Assembly (NCBI GenBank): GCA_016649785.1
Contig: JAENXB010000109.1
Coordinates: 1 to 9,361 of the forward strand
Source: Flavobacteriaceae bacterium
Lineage (GTDB): Bacteria > Bacteroidota > Bacteroidia > Flavobacteriales > Flavobacteriaceae
Direction of reading: 5' to 3'
Length of the DNA: 9,361 bases
Of the stretch, positions 1 through 7,088 are shown one piece after another. The first letter of the stretch is position 1, and each line of letters begins with the position of its first letter. The notes beneath the pieces were generated by a model. That model saw only the letters and a program-made list of their open reading frames with translations, made no database searches and was not told the DNA's origin. A program made the translations under genes and the position numbers.

Positions 1-70
1 TCATTTTAAAGCTGTTTAGAAATCAACTTCAGAATGTGGAAAACCGTATTTTTTCTACAAATGGAAGGCT

Positions 71-78
71 TATATTTG
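71..78 (+). promoter_or_regulatory. Putative -7 promoter element of the response regulator gene
   Basis: TATATTTG matches the Bacteroidota -7 consensus TAnnTTTG. A start of transcription about four bases downstream would give a leader of roughly 56 nt before the ATG at 138. I see no good TTG at the usual -33 distance, only a T-rich run around 49-54, so this rests on the -7 element alone. Bases 1-70 show no coding sequence that I can support. Confidence 0.45.
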
Positions 79-137
79 ATTAAGAAAAGGGAAAAGGATT
101 TAATAGTACAATGCAAATTCCCGTCTAAATTGCCAGG

Positions 138-803
138 ATGTTCAAAAAAGTTTTAGTCGCAGATGATATAGACAGCATTAACCACGCCGTGGCCAGTGTT
201 TTGAAGGATTTCAATATAGAGAAAGTTGCTTACGCCCAATATTGCGATAAGGCTTATGTAAAAGCGAAAAAGGCCATTTTGGAGGGAAAACCTTTCGATT
301 TGTTGATCTGTGATCTTTCTTTTAAATCAGATTACAGGGAAGAAAGTATTTCCGGCGGAAAAGAGCTTATCGCGCTGCTTAAAAAAGAAGACCCCAATCT
401 TAAAGTGTTGGTGAATACCATTGAGGATCACCCGCATACGGTAAAAGCTTTATGGGCATCTGGAGATATTGACGGTTATGTGTGTAAAGATCGAAACGGA
501 ATGCAGGAATTGAAAGAAGCGATCTTTAATTTAAACAGGGGAAAAACCTATAACTCTCCCCGGATAGAACGGAGTTTAAAACAGGAGAATTTAATTGTTT
601 TAAATGATTTTGAGATACATCTTCTCACCTGTATCGCGAATGGGTTGACGCAGGACGAAATTCAGAATAAATTTAAACAGGATGATATTTCCCCCGCCAG
701 CAAAAGTGCCATTGAAAAACGCCTGAAAGAATTGCGGGAAGATTTTAATGCAAAAACTACCCCGCACCTGATAGGTATAGTAAAAGATCTGAAACTTATT
801 TAG
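138..803 (+). CDS. Two-component response regulator, REC domain plus LuxR-like helix-turn-helix
   Basis: A 221-residue cytoplasmic response regulator that should receive phosphate from a sensor kinase and bind DNA. The receiver domain covers about residues 1-130. The acidic pocket is D9/D10 in VADD, the likely phospho-acceptor is D59 in LLICDLSF, and the conserved lysine is K117 in GYVCKD. The usual switch Thr/Ser position appears to be T94 (LVNT). The C-terminal 155-221 segment resembles a NarL/FixJ-type winged HTH (IANGLTQDEIQ at 166-176) but carries a longer basic/acidic stretch before the recognition helix region (SAIEKRLKELRED). This form is common in Bacteroidota, often next to a membrane or TPR-containing histidine kinase. 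No kinase is visible here; it may lie left of the window. The start ATG at 138 follows a weak purine patch (CCAGG) and places the receiver strand at residue 3, as expected. The regulon is unknown. No convincing terminator follows. Confidence 0.88.
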   Translation: MFKKVLVADDIDSINHAVASVLKDFNIEKVAYAQYCDKAYVKAKKAILEGKPFDLLICDLSFKSDYREESISGGKELIALLKKEDPNLKVLVNTIEDHPHTVKALWASGDIDGYVCKDRNGMQELKEAIFNLNRGKTYNSPRIERSLKQENLIVLNDFEIHLLTCIANGLTQDEIQNKFKQDDISPASKSAIEKRLKELREDFNAKTTPHLIGIVKDLKLI

Positions 804-888
804 AAAGTTAAATGCCAGTTCAGGATCACCCAAATAGGGTAGGGCCCATTTTACAGATCCATTGCAGGCATTTCTTGTTTTTAATTAT

Positions 889-931
889 CTGATCAGAATA
901 GGTTTAATTCGAATTAAAAAATTCTGATTAG
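889..931. repeat. Long imperfect hairpin with perfect 16-bp palindromic core
   Basis: The core TTTAATTC/GAATTAAA at 903-918 is a perfect palindrome. It is flanked by outer arms 889-899 (CTGATCAGAAT) and 921-931 (ATTCTGATTAG), which pair over 11 positions with one G-U wobble. A 3x2 internal loop separates the two stems. A third copy of the arm word, TCAGAAT at 942-948, can pair with 921-927 instead. It lies about 85 bases after the regulator stop codon and has no clear T-tract, so it is not an ordinary intrinsic terminator. It could be a protein-binding site, an RNA processing structure or repeat debris. Confidence 0.5.
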
Positions 932-1002
932 GATTGAAAACTCAGAATATTAACAAGATTCCCCTTTCGCCTTCGCAATATAAAAATGTCTTTGCTCTAT
1001 TC

Positions 1003-1193
1003 TCTATTTTCTCTTGTCTTGGTTCTTGGCTCCTGGTTCTTGTTTCTTTGATCGTTCCTTCTTGATAATCTTTTCACGCAAAGGCGGCAAAGGAAAAACG
1101 CAAAGGCCGCAGAGGGTTTTGTTTTTCTAAGTGAATCCTAATAACCTTCCTGTCTTTTGGTCTTTTTTCTATTTTCTCTTGTCTTGGTTCTTG
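1003..1193. repeat. 26-bp direct repeat pair in a pyrimidine-rich tract
   Basis: The same 26 bases occur at 1003-1028 and 1168-1193, 165 bases apart, both ending in GTCTTGGTTCTTG. An extra GGTTCTTG copy lies at 1035-1042. The surrounding sequence is built from related CTTG, TCTTT and GTCTT words with a strong C+T bias on the plus strand. No open reading frame explains the conservation. Similar short-word arrays are, from memory, frequent between genes in this bacterial group; their function is unknown. Confidence 0.75.
1075..1116. repeat. GCAAAGG-type short repeat patch
   Basis: ACGCAAAGG occurs at 1076-1084 and 1098-1106, with the looser copies GGCAAAGG (1086-1093) and CGCAGAGGG (1108-1116) around it. 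The period is 22 bases for the exact copies. It interrupts the pyrimidine-rich tract with a purine-rich, more G+C-rich segment. It resembles the dispersed CGCAAAG-type intergenic repeats I recall from Bacteroidota genomes. Confidence 0.5.
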
Positions 1194-1247
1194 TCTCTTA
1201 TTTTCTCCCGTCTTTTAAAATTTATTTTTCTCTGCAGGAATCTTAAA

Positions 1248-1278
1248 TTTGTTAAATTAGCGCCAATTCCTATATTTG
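1248..1278 (+). promoter_or_regulatory. Bacteroidota-type promoter of the symporter gene
   Basis: TTTG at 1248-1251 and TATATTTG at 1271-1278 are separated by exactly 19 bases, a full match to the -33/-7 arrangement TTTG-N19-TAnnTTTG of the primary Bacteroidota sigma factor. The expected transcription start is about four bases after the -7 element, at or within a base or two of the ATG at 1282, so the mRNA may be leaderless. Confidence 0.75.
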
Positions 1279-1281
1279 CTT

Positions 1282-2688
1282 ATGATTAAATTAGATGAAT
1301 TAGTTGCACAGTTCGCGTCTTTTGTTTGGGGACTTCCCCTCATTATTTTACTAATTGGCGGCGGATTTTACCTGCTCGTCATTTCAAAATTTCTTCCCTT
1401 CCGGTACTTAGGGCACGCCTTCCAGGTATTGCGCGGAAAATACGACAATCCGGACGATCCCGGGGAAATAAGTCATTTTCAGGCTTTGTCAACAGCATTG
1501 GCGGCAACCATTGGAATGGGAAATATTGCCGGAGTGGCCGTGGCGATCGCAATTGGTGGTCCGGGAGCTATTTTCTGGATGTGGGTAAGTGCCATTATTG
1601 GGATGGCGACAAAATTTTTCACCAATAGTCTTGCGGTGATGTACCGCGGAAAAGACAGTGAAGGTAAAATACAAGGCGGACCCATGTATTTTATAATGGA
1701 AGGCCTGGGAAAAAAATGGAAATCCCTTGCGGTTTTTTTCAGCGTAGCGGGACTGGTAGGCGCATTGCCGGTGTTTAACGTAAATCAGTTAACTCAGGCC
1801 ATCAATTATATCCTGCTCACTCCCAACGGGATTGAAGTAGATTTTACCAGCAATTTAATCATAGGTTTTGTTTTGGTCGGGATCACATCTATTGTAATAT
1901 TTGGGGGACTTAAAAGAATAAGCAAAACGGTTTCAAGACTGGTTCCGGGAATGGTGGCACTTTACTTTTTTTCTGTTTTGATCATCCTTTTTATGCATGC
2001 CGATCTGGTGCCGTATTATTTTGGACTGATTTTCAAAGAGGCTTTTACTGCCGAATATTTTCTTGGAGATTCATTCCTTGGGGGAGCGCTTGGCGGACTC
2101 ATCATTTTAGGAATTCGTCGGGGAGCCTTCTCAAATGAAGCCGGGATAGGAACGGCCCCAATGGCTCACGGAGCGGCCAAAACAAATGAACCTATACGCG
2201 AAGGCCTGGTAGCAATGCTTGGGCCTGCAATAGATACTTTAGTTGTTTGTACCTTGACGGCTCTTGCCATCCTGGTAACAGGAGTATGGAAAACAGCAGC
2301 GGTGGACGGAGTAAGCCTATCAGGGGTAAGCCTTACCGCAGCGGCATTTGATGAGGCTATTCCTGTTTATGGGCATTATCTGTTACTTCTTTGTATCACA
2401 ATTTTTAGTATTTCCTCCCTTTTCTCCTATTCTTATTACGGCACAAAATGCCTGTCGTTTTTGATTGGAGCCGATAAAAAACATTATTACAATTATTTTT
2501 ATGTACTGAGTATCTTAATGGGAGCCACAACAACTTTAAGCCTGATGATCAACTTAATTGACGGATTCTTTGCACTGATGGCTATACCTACTATGATTTC
2601 TACCTTAATATTGGCGCCTAAAGTCCTGAAGGAAGCTAAAAAATACTTTGGAAGAATGAAGGTTCTTAAAAGTGAAAAAGTGAGCTGA
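1282..2688 (+). CDS. Sodium:alanine/glycine symporter (AGCS family)
   Basis: A 468-residue integral membrane protein that should import alanine, glycine or similar small amino acids with sodium. The length and hydrophobic pattern fit the AGCS (AlsT/DagA/AgcS) family of about 10-12 membrane segments with a LeuT-like fold. Recognisable features are the early GMGNIAGVAVAIAIGGPGAIFWMW region, the loop with QGGPMYF near residue 140, and the hallmark RRGAFSNEAGIGTAPMAHG segment near 285-300 followed by a GPAIDTLVVC helix. The start is ATG 1282. An in-frame TTG at 1276 would add two residues but lies inside the -7 promoter element, so it is rejected. The tail is basic and cytoplasmic. It is a single-gene unit, convergent with the oxidoreductase. 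Substrate choice among Ala, Gly and D-forms cannot be read from the sequence. Confidence 0.93.
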   Translation: MIKLDELVAQFASFVWGLPLIILLIGGGFYLLVISKFLPFRYLGHAFQVLRGKYDNPDDPGEISHFQALSTALAATIGMGNIAGVAVAIAIGGPGAIFWMWVSAIIGMATKFFTNSLAVMYRGKDSEGKIQGGPMYFIMEGLGKKWKSLAVFFSVAGLVGALPVFNVNQLTQAINYILLTPNGIEVDFTSNLIIGFVLVGITSIVIFGGLKRISKTVSRLVPGMVALYFFSVLIILFMHADLVPYYFGLIFKEAFTAEYFLGDSFLGGALGGLIILGIRRGAFSNEAGIGTAPMAHGAAKTNEPIREGLVAMLGPAIDTLVVCTLTALAILVTGVWKTAAVDGVSLSGVSLTAAAFDEAIPVYGHYLLLLCITIFSISSLFSYSYYGTKCLSFLIGADKKHYYNYFYVLSILMGATTTLSLMINLIDGFFALMAIPTMISTLILAPKVLKEAKKYFGRMKVLKSEKVS

Positions 2689-2713
2689 GATTATTGACTG
2701 GAAATCAATAATC
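2689..2713 (+). terminator. Hairpin immediately after the symporter stop, weak intrinsic terminator
   Basis: GATTATTGA (2689-2697) and TCAATAATC (2705-2713) form a perfect 9-bp stem with a 7-base loop, starting on the base after the TGA stop. The downstream CTCAATTTTATT is only moderately T-rich, and the stem is A+T-rich, so termination may be partial. The structure may also protect the mRNA 3' end. The remaining bases to 2821 show nothing else I can support. Confidence 0.55.
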
Positions 2714-2821
2714 CTCAATTTTATTGGTTAAGCGAAAAATATGTAATTCCTTGATACATTGATTTTATTTCATAGCGGTAGTTTTAGATCGTATACAAAA
2801 AGAAATAGTTTAATCCCTTTT

Positions 2822-3868
2822 TTAGCTGAATGCCACTCTGCGCTTTTCAGCCTGGCTTTTTAGGGCAAGCTCAATTACTTTAATTACATCCCTGGCTTCT
2901 TCCGGTTTCACCAGTAAATCTTCTTTACCGGTAACGGCGTTATAAATGTTCTGATAGAATTTTGTGTAATTTCCACGTTCACTTTGTACAAATAAGGATT
3001 CTTCCACAGTATTTAATTTACCCCAGATTTTCTGTGGTTCTATTCCCCAATCAGGCAGATCTTTTGGTTTTAGGCCCAACTTTAAAGATTCCTCCTGAGA
3101 ATCTTCTCCGTATTTTAAAAAACTGCCATTCTGCCCAAAAATGCTATAAGTGGGTCCTTTCTCTTTGACAAGCATTCCGGCCTTCAGGCTTACTTTTAAG
3201 TCTGGATATAAAAGCAATAATTCAAAATTATCAATCACCTCTGAATTTTCCCGTTGAATGCGTAAATCGGCAAAAACCTCTGCGGGAAGTCCAAACAATA
3301 TCAAAGCCTGATCTATGAGGTGACTGCCCAGATCGAATAGAATTCCGCTGCCCGGGATCTCGCTTTTTTCCTTCCAGCCATCTTTCACTTCATTTCTGAA
3401 ACGGTCAAAATGTGCTTCATATTCCACGATCACGCCAAGCTTTTTATCTTTCAGTATTTTCTGGATTGTAAGAAAATCACTAGCCCAGCGCCTGTTGTGG
3501 TGAACACTTAAAATCCTGTTATTTTTCCCGGCCAGTTGGATCAACTCATCTGCCTCGGCAACAGTAGGGGTAAAGGGTTTTTCAACCACCACGTGTTTTC
3601 TGGCATTCAGGGCTTTTTCGGCAAATTCTTTGTGAATATGATTTGGGGTTGTAATCACTACCAGATCAATTTTAGGATCTTCGGTAATTTCTTCAAAACC
3701 GGCAACAACTTTGGCACTAGGAAAGTCCTTTTTTGCAGCAGCTATATTTTCATTGTTGGCGGTCATGATTTTTGTGATCTCAAATCCCTCCACACTGGAA
3801 ATATCAGGGGCGTTATAAATCCTTGCACCCTTTCCAAATCCTACTATTGCAACTTTAATCTTTTTCAT
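2822..3868 (-). CDS. Gfo/Idh/MocA family NAD(P)-dependent oxidoreductase, YhhX/YdgJ-like
   Basis: A 348-residue cytoplasmic dehydrogenase. The N-terminal Rossmann fold starts with KVAIVGFGKGARIYNAP, where the dinucleotide glycine motif has the GFGKGxxxY form of the E. coli YhhX/YdgJ branch. The catalytic lysine motif is VVVEKPFTPT, with K97. A second active-site motif, FDLGSHLIDQ, supplies D179, H183 and D187. The NRR segment after the lysine motif and the GxxGSFLKYG stretch also resemble YhhX from memory. Relatives oxidise or reduce sugars, inositols or related polyols; the substrate here is unknown. The frame is open to a GTG at 3901 and has an ATG at 3877, but a TACTTTTG promoter element lies inside the GTG-extended part. 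The ATG at 3868 gives the normal family N-terminus (MKKIKVAIVG), so I prefer it. It follows the S9 peptidase gene on the same strand but is separated by a strong terminator, so it is probably its own unit. Confidence 0.9.
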   Translation of the reverse strand: MKKIKVAIVGFGKGARIYNAPDISSVEGFEITKIMTANNENIAAAKKDFPSAKVVAGFEEITEDPKIDLVVITTPNHIHKEFAEKALNARKHVVVEKPFTPTVAEADELIQLAGKNNRILSVHHNRRWASDFLTIQKILKDKKLGVIVEYEAHFDRFRNEVKDGWKEKSEIPGSGILFDLGSHLIDQALILFGLPAEVFADLRIQRENSEVIDNFELLLLYPDLKVSLKAGMLVKEKGPTYSIFGQNGSFLKYGEDSQEESLKLGLKPKDLPDWGIEPQKIWGKLNTVEESLFVQSERGNYTKFYQNIYNAVTGKEDLLVKPEEARDVIKVIELALKSQAEKRRVAFS

Positions 3869-3888
3869 AAGAGTCATTATTTCTAAAA

Positions 3889-3896
3889 CAAAAGTA
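3889..3896 (-). promoter_or_regulatory. Putative -7 promoter element of the oxidoreductase gene
   Basis: Read on the minus strand this is TACTTTTG, a full match to TAnnTTTG. The expected transcription start near 3885 gives a leader of about 17 nt to the ATG at 3868, or about 8 nt to the ATG at 3877. A TTG lies upstream, but its 24-base spacing is too long, so the -33 box is unclear. Confidence 0.5.
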
Positions 3897-3937
3897 TTCA
3901 CTTTTATTGAAATTCCCTCCCAACAAGATAATTTTAT

Positions 3938-3966
3938 ATAAAAAAACCCAGAAACTTATTCTGGGT
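3938..3966 (-). terminator. Intrinsic terminator of the S9 peptidase gene
   Basis: On the minus strand ACCCAGAA (3966-3959) and TTCTGGGT (3953-3946) form a perfect 8-bp stem with a 5-base loop. A run of seven T follows (counting the last stem base). It lies 18 bases past the peptidase stop codon and before the oxidoreductase promoter. It is the clearest terminator in the window and separates the two same-strand genes. Confidence 0.88.
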
Positions 3967-3983
3967 CCTCTTTAATATTTTAA

Positions 3984-6404
3984 CTAATTATTCTGCTCGA
4001 TAAGAGTGTCGTTAAACAGTTTTAAAATTCGTTTGTATTCATCGGTCCAGCTGCTGGGTTCAACAAATCCGTGATCTTCTACCGGATATACTGCCAGTTC
4101 CCAGTTTTCTTTTCCCAATTCTATAAGACGTTGTGAAAGCCGCACCACATCCTGAAAATGCACGTTCACATCCACCATTCCGTGTAAAATAAGCAGGTTT
4201 CCTTTTAAACCTTCAGCAAAATAAATAGGGGAGGAGCGCCTGTATGCGATTGGATCGTTTACGGGTTCATTTAGGATATTAGAAGTATAACCATGGTTAT
4301 AATGCGCCCAGTCTGTTACCGATCGGATCGCGGATCCGGATTTAAAAGTATCGGCTTCATTGAACAATGCCATCAAAGTGATAAATCCGCCATAACTTCC
4401 ACCGTAAATACCAATGTTTTCACCATCAATTCCGTGTTCTGCCACCAGATATTTCGCACCGTCCACCTGATCGGAAAGATCTTTCCCACCCATATGCCTG
4501 TAAATTGAGGTTCTCCAATCCCTCCCGTATCCTGCGCTGCCACGGTAATCTACATCTAAAACAGTATAACCCAGATCGGTTAAAAGGTTATGGAACATAT
4601 ATTCCCTAAAATAACTTGACCACCATTTATGGGCGTTTTGCAAATAACCTGCGCCGTGTACAAAAATAACGGCAGCCCCGTTTTTTGCATTTGCTGTTGG
4701 TTTATACAATCTTGCGGGAACCATAGTTCCGTCTTCTGCCTGGAATTCCACCATTCCTGGGTCTCTCCAGTTATAAGCTTTAAATTCTCCCGATTGTCCC
4801 GAAGTGAGTTGTTCTGCTTTGGAATTGACCGAAGTTTTCTTTAGATAGAGTTCCCATGGTTTGTTGCTGTAGGAATATAGGATCGCCATTTGCTTTTCGT
4901 CCGGGGAAAGATATATATCGTTGTTCCCCGTCATTTGCGTCAATTTTTCCATGTTGCCTCCCATTACAGGCATTTTGTAAAAATGTCGTTCTCCCGGATG
5001 CACTTCAGAAGTGGTTAAAAACCAGTGTTTTTTGTCATTTGACAATTTTGGATCAAACACTTCAAATTCTCCATGGGTCAAAGCTTTCTTATCTCCGGAA
5101 TTCACATTCAATATGTATAAATGAGAATATCCGGTTTCTTCAGATTGGAAATAAATATGCTTATTGTCCGGCAACCAGCCTAAAGTTGCACCGCCAAAGG
5201 AATATCCAATTCCCGGGCCATTGATCCAGGCCTCATCTCTCTGCCGATCTAAACTTTTTAATCCTCCTGTTTCCAGATCCAGTAAAGTGATCCATCTGTC
5301 CTTATTGTCCCGGGAACGCAACTCTAGAATGGCTTCTTCTCCATTGTCAGAAAAATAAGGTCTGGAAGGAATTACTTCCCGGATTGCTTTTTCCCAGGTT
5401 TTATCAGGATAATCTTTGGTGTAATCCGGTAAATCGGTAATTCCGGGTAAATTTTGGGTATTTGCCATAAAAACCGTGTCCTTTTTTAGGTTGTAAATGG
5501 CCAATTCTACTTTTGATGGTTCTTCCCCCACCTTGCTTCTTGCAGGTAAATTCACGGTATAACCCAAAGCATCCACATAATTTGGAACCTTGGTCCGTTC
5601 ATTTTCGGCACGGGTGATCAGGTTGAAAGTCACGTATTTTGCATCCGGCGAGAGCTGAAGGTTGGAAACAAATCTTTTTCCGGTATAAAAAGTAAAGGGA
5701 TCTTTTTTGGTTTTATTTTGATATTCCTCGCTGGCTTCCTTCTTGTCCAAACGTTCTTTCACGACTTGCAGCAGGCTTAAATTATCCTGCTTTAACCATT
5801 CATCTTTTTTTGAGAATTTTTTATCTTTTTCTTCTTTCTCACCGGCTTTAATATCGGTCAGTTTATCAAGGCTCCCATTTTTGAGGTTGTAAAGAAAAAC
5901 ATTGTCATTTAAAGTAAGGGAGATCAGGCTTTCATCATTTAAGAATTTTGGATCGTCCAAATCTGCATCAAGATTTAAAAGCAGGCGGGAAGTATTGCTT
6001 TTCAGATTGTACAACATCAAATCCCCATCCTTTACAAAAACCTTTTGACTGCGAGCTTTATTGTAATCACCGGTTTGTGAGGTCAGGTTATTTTGTTCCC
6101 GAAAAGGCACTTTTTCAATTTTAGTTAGATTGTTAAGAGAGATCTTGTAAAGTGAATCTGAAGGGTCCTTCTGAAGATTGTAATTAAAGTAAATCGTTTT
6201 GCCGTCTTCACTCCAACTGATTTCAGACGGGAAGGTACCCATCCACTGTGGGTCTTGCATGATTTTTTCTACGGAAAGTTCACTTTGCTGAGCGAATGTT
6301 GCCTGCGCCAGGAATATCCATATTATAAAGAATAATATTTTGTCGATTTGAAATTTGGAAGTTAGATAAGTTGAAGGGTTCCGGAGGGGCTGATTTATAT
6401 TCAC
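3984..6404 (-). CDS. Exported S9 family serine peptidase, DPP-IV-like (prolyl oligopeptidase superfamily)
   Basis: An 806-residue peptidase that should act in the periplasm or at the outer surface, cleaving short peptides, possibly removing dipeptides after proline. Residues 1-38 hold a hydrophobic core (about 23-37) ending in TFA-QQ, a likely signal peptidase I site after A38. Residues about 45-540 look like the beta-propeller, with repeated WSEDGKTIYF / LSPDAKYVTF / LSPDEKQMAIL blade motifs. The C-terminal alpha/beta hydrolase contains the nucleophile S670 in GIYGGSYGG, the acid D745 in HGMVDVNVHFQ, and H778 in EDHGF, so the triad is complete. The canonical DDNVHF has its second Asp replaced by Val, while the catalytic Asp is kept. 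I do not see a clear double-Glu motif that would prove DPP activity. The start is GTG with an unusually long n-region of 22 residues; no ATG occurs before the signal core. No type IX secretion C-terminal domain is evident. Confidence 0.92.
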   Translation of the reverse strand: MNINQPLRNPSTYLTSKFQIDKILFFIIWIFLAQATFAQQSELSVEKIMQDPQWMGTFPSEISWSEDGKTIYFNYNLQKDPSDSLYKISLNNLTKIEKVPFREQNNLTSQTGDYNKARSQKVFVKDGDLMLYNLKSNTSRLLLNLDADLDDPKFLNDESLISLTLNDNVFLYNLKNGSLDKLTDIKAGEKEEKDKKFSKKDEWLKQDNLSLLQVVKERLDKKEASEEYQNKTKKDPFTFYTGKRFVSNLQLSPDAKYVTFNLITRAENERTKVPNYVDALGYTVNLPARSKVGEEPSKVELAIYNLKKDTVFMANTQNLPGITDLPDYTKDYPDKTWEKAIREVIPSRPYFSDNGEEAILELRSRDNKDRWITLLDLETGGLKSLDRQRDEAWINGPGIGYSFGGATLGWLPDNKHIYFQSEETGYSHLYILNVNSGDKKALTHGEFEVFDPKLSNDKKHWFLTTSEVHPGERHFYKMPVMGGNMEKLTQMTGNNDIYLSPDEKQMAILYSYSNKPWELYLKKTSVNSKAEQLTSGQSGEFKAYNWRDPGMVEFQAEDGTMVPARLYKPTANAKNGAAVIFVHGAGYLQNAHKWWSSYFREYMFHNLLTDLGYTVLDVDYRGSAGYGRDWRTSIYRHMGGKDLSDQVDGAKYLVAEHGIDGENIGIYGGSYGGFITLMALFNEADTFKSGSAIRSVTDWAHYNHGYTSNILNEPVNDPIAYRRSSPIYFAEGLKGNLLILHGMVDVNVHFQDVVRLSQRLIELGKENWELAVYPVEDHGFVEPSSWTDEYKRILKLFNDTLIEQNN

Positions 6405-6440
6405 AATATTTACAATTTTTTTTGTTAAACTGATTGTCAG

Positions 6441-6448
6441 GCAAGATA
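6441..6448 (-). promoter_or_regulatory. Weak -7-like element upstream of the S9 peptidase
   Basis: On the minus strand this reads TATCTTGC, one base short of TAnnTTTG. It would give a leader of about 33 nt to the GTG start at 6404, through an A-rich run. No convincing -33 box is seen. The intergenic region is shared with the divergent apt promoter. Confidence 0.25.
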
Positions 6449-6538
6449 AAGAAAAGCTGAGGAAAAGGAAGACTTTGAATTTGGCTTTTTTAATTGAAAT
6501 CCCGGATTACTTAAGAGGCAATATCCCGCAGGAATTGT

Positions 6539-6546
6539 TATTTTTG
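6539..6546 (+). promoter_or_regulatory. Putative -7 promoter element of apt
   Basis: TATTTTTG is a full match to TAnnTTTG, and the expected transcription start near 6550 gives a leader of about 23 nt before the ATG at 6573. No TTG sits at the usual -33 distance. Confidence 0.45.
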
Positions 6547-6572
6547 GCAATTCTAAAGATCAGCGTTACAAT

Positions 6573-7088
6573 ATGAAAAACTTGAAAGAATACATTCGCG
6601 AAATTTCCGATTTTCCATCAGAAGGAATTAAATATAAAGATATCACGCCGTTGCTGCTGGATCCTGAAGCAGTTCAGGAAACTGTTGCGCAATTCATTAA
6701 GCTGTTAGGTGATGTAAAAATTGATAAAGTAGTAGGGATTGAATCCAGGGGATTTTTCTTCGGAATGCTTTTAGCTGAAAAACTAAAAGCAGGGTTTGTG
6801 CCCATAAGAAAACCAGGAAAATTGCCTTATAAAATTCACGCCGAAAGTTATAAGTTGGAATACGGGACAGATATCCTGGAAATACATCAGGATGCTATAA
6901 AACCCGGAGAAAATGTGATCCTTCACGATGATGTTTTGGCAACAGGAGGTACTGCGAAAGCAGCTTGTAGTTTGATAGAGAAAATGGGAGGGAATATTAT
7001 TCAATGCAATTTCCTTATTGAACTTGGTTTTTTAAACGGCAGGGAGAAGATCGCGGAGCATGAGGTAAGATCTTTGCTGAGCTATTAA
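6573..7088 (+). CDS. apt: Adenine phosphoribosyltransferase
   Basis: A 171-residue cytoplasmic enzyme of purine salvage that makes AMP and pyrophosphate from adenine and PRPP. It has the normal APT length and opens with the family pattern YIREISDFPSEGIKYKDITPLL. The VGIESRGF segment (54-61) and the flexible-loop RKPGKLPY with YKLEYG (93-98) match APT. The PRPP-binding signature is VILHDDVLATGGTA at 115-128, where most relatives have V/I rather than H before the paired Asp residues. The start ATG at 6573 is the only one that gives the standard N-terminus. The gene diverges from the S9 peptidase and runs directly into the stop codon of a small gene on the other strand, with no spacer. Confidence 0.96.
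   Translation: MKNLKEYIREISDFPSEGIKYKDITPLLLDPEAVQETVAQFIKLLGDVKIDKVVGIESRGFFFGMLLAEKLKAGFVPIRKPGKLPYKIHAESYKLEYGTDILEIHQDAIKPGENVILHDDVLATGGTAKAACSLIEKMGGNIIQCNFLIELGFLNGREKIAEHEVRSLLSY

Larger units (their letters stand above)
804..1247. other. Gene-free intergenic stretch with inverted and short repeats
   Basis: About 440 bases between the response regulator and the symporter promoter hold no coding region that I can support. A minus-strand frame at 600-833 is a shadow of the regulator gene. The first part carries a weak ACCC/GGGT mini-hairpin near 829-838 and the long imperfect hairpin at 889-948. From about 990 to 1215 the plus strand becomes strongly pyrimidine-rich and full of CTTG/TTCTTG/GTCTT words, including a 26-bp exact repeat, interrupted by a GCAAAGG repeat patch. 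This is typical of degenerate intergenic repeat DNA in flavobacterial genomes. Confidence 0.6.

Noticed and set aside
600..833. Minus-strand open frame of 77 codons
   Set aside because: It overlaps the end of the response regulator, has no recognisable protein features and no promoter; it is a shadow frame.
889..1215. CRISPR array or tandem gene-like repeats
   Set aside because: The repeats are unequal in spacing, only one 26-bp pair is exact, and there are no regular spacers or cas genes.
3869..3901. GTG start at 3901 for the oxidoreductase
   Set aside because: The added residues are not family-like and include the -7 promoter element; ATG 3868 gives the standard Rossmann N-terminus.
4293..5358. 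Several plus-strand open frames of 64-122 codons
   Set aside because: All lie opposite the S9 peptidase, whose full catalytic triad and family match leave no doubt about the coding strand.
2822..6404. Operon of S9 peptidase and oxidoreductase
   Set aside because: A strong intrinsic terminator at 3938-3966 and a separate -7 element before the oxidoreductase argue for two units.
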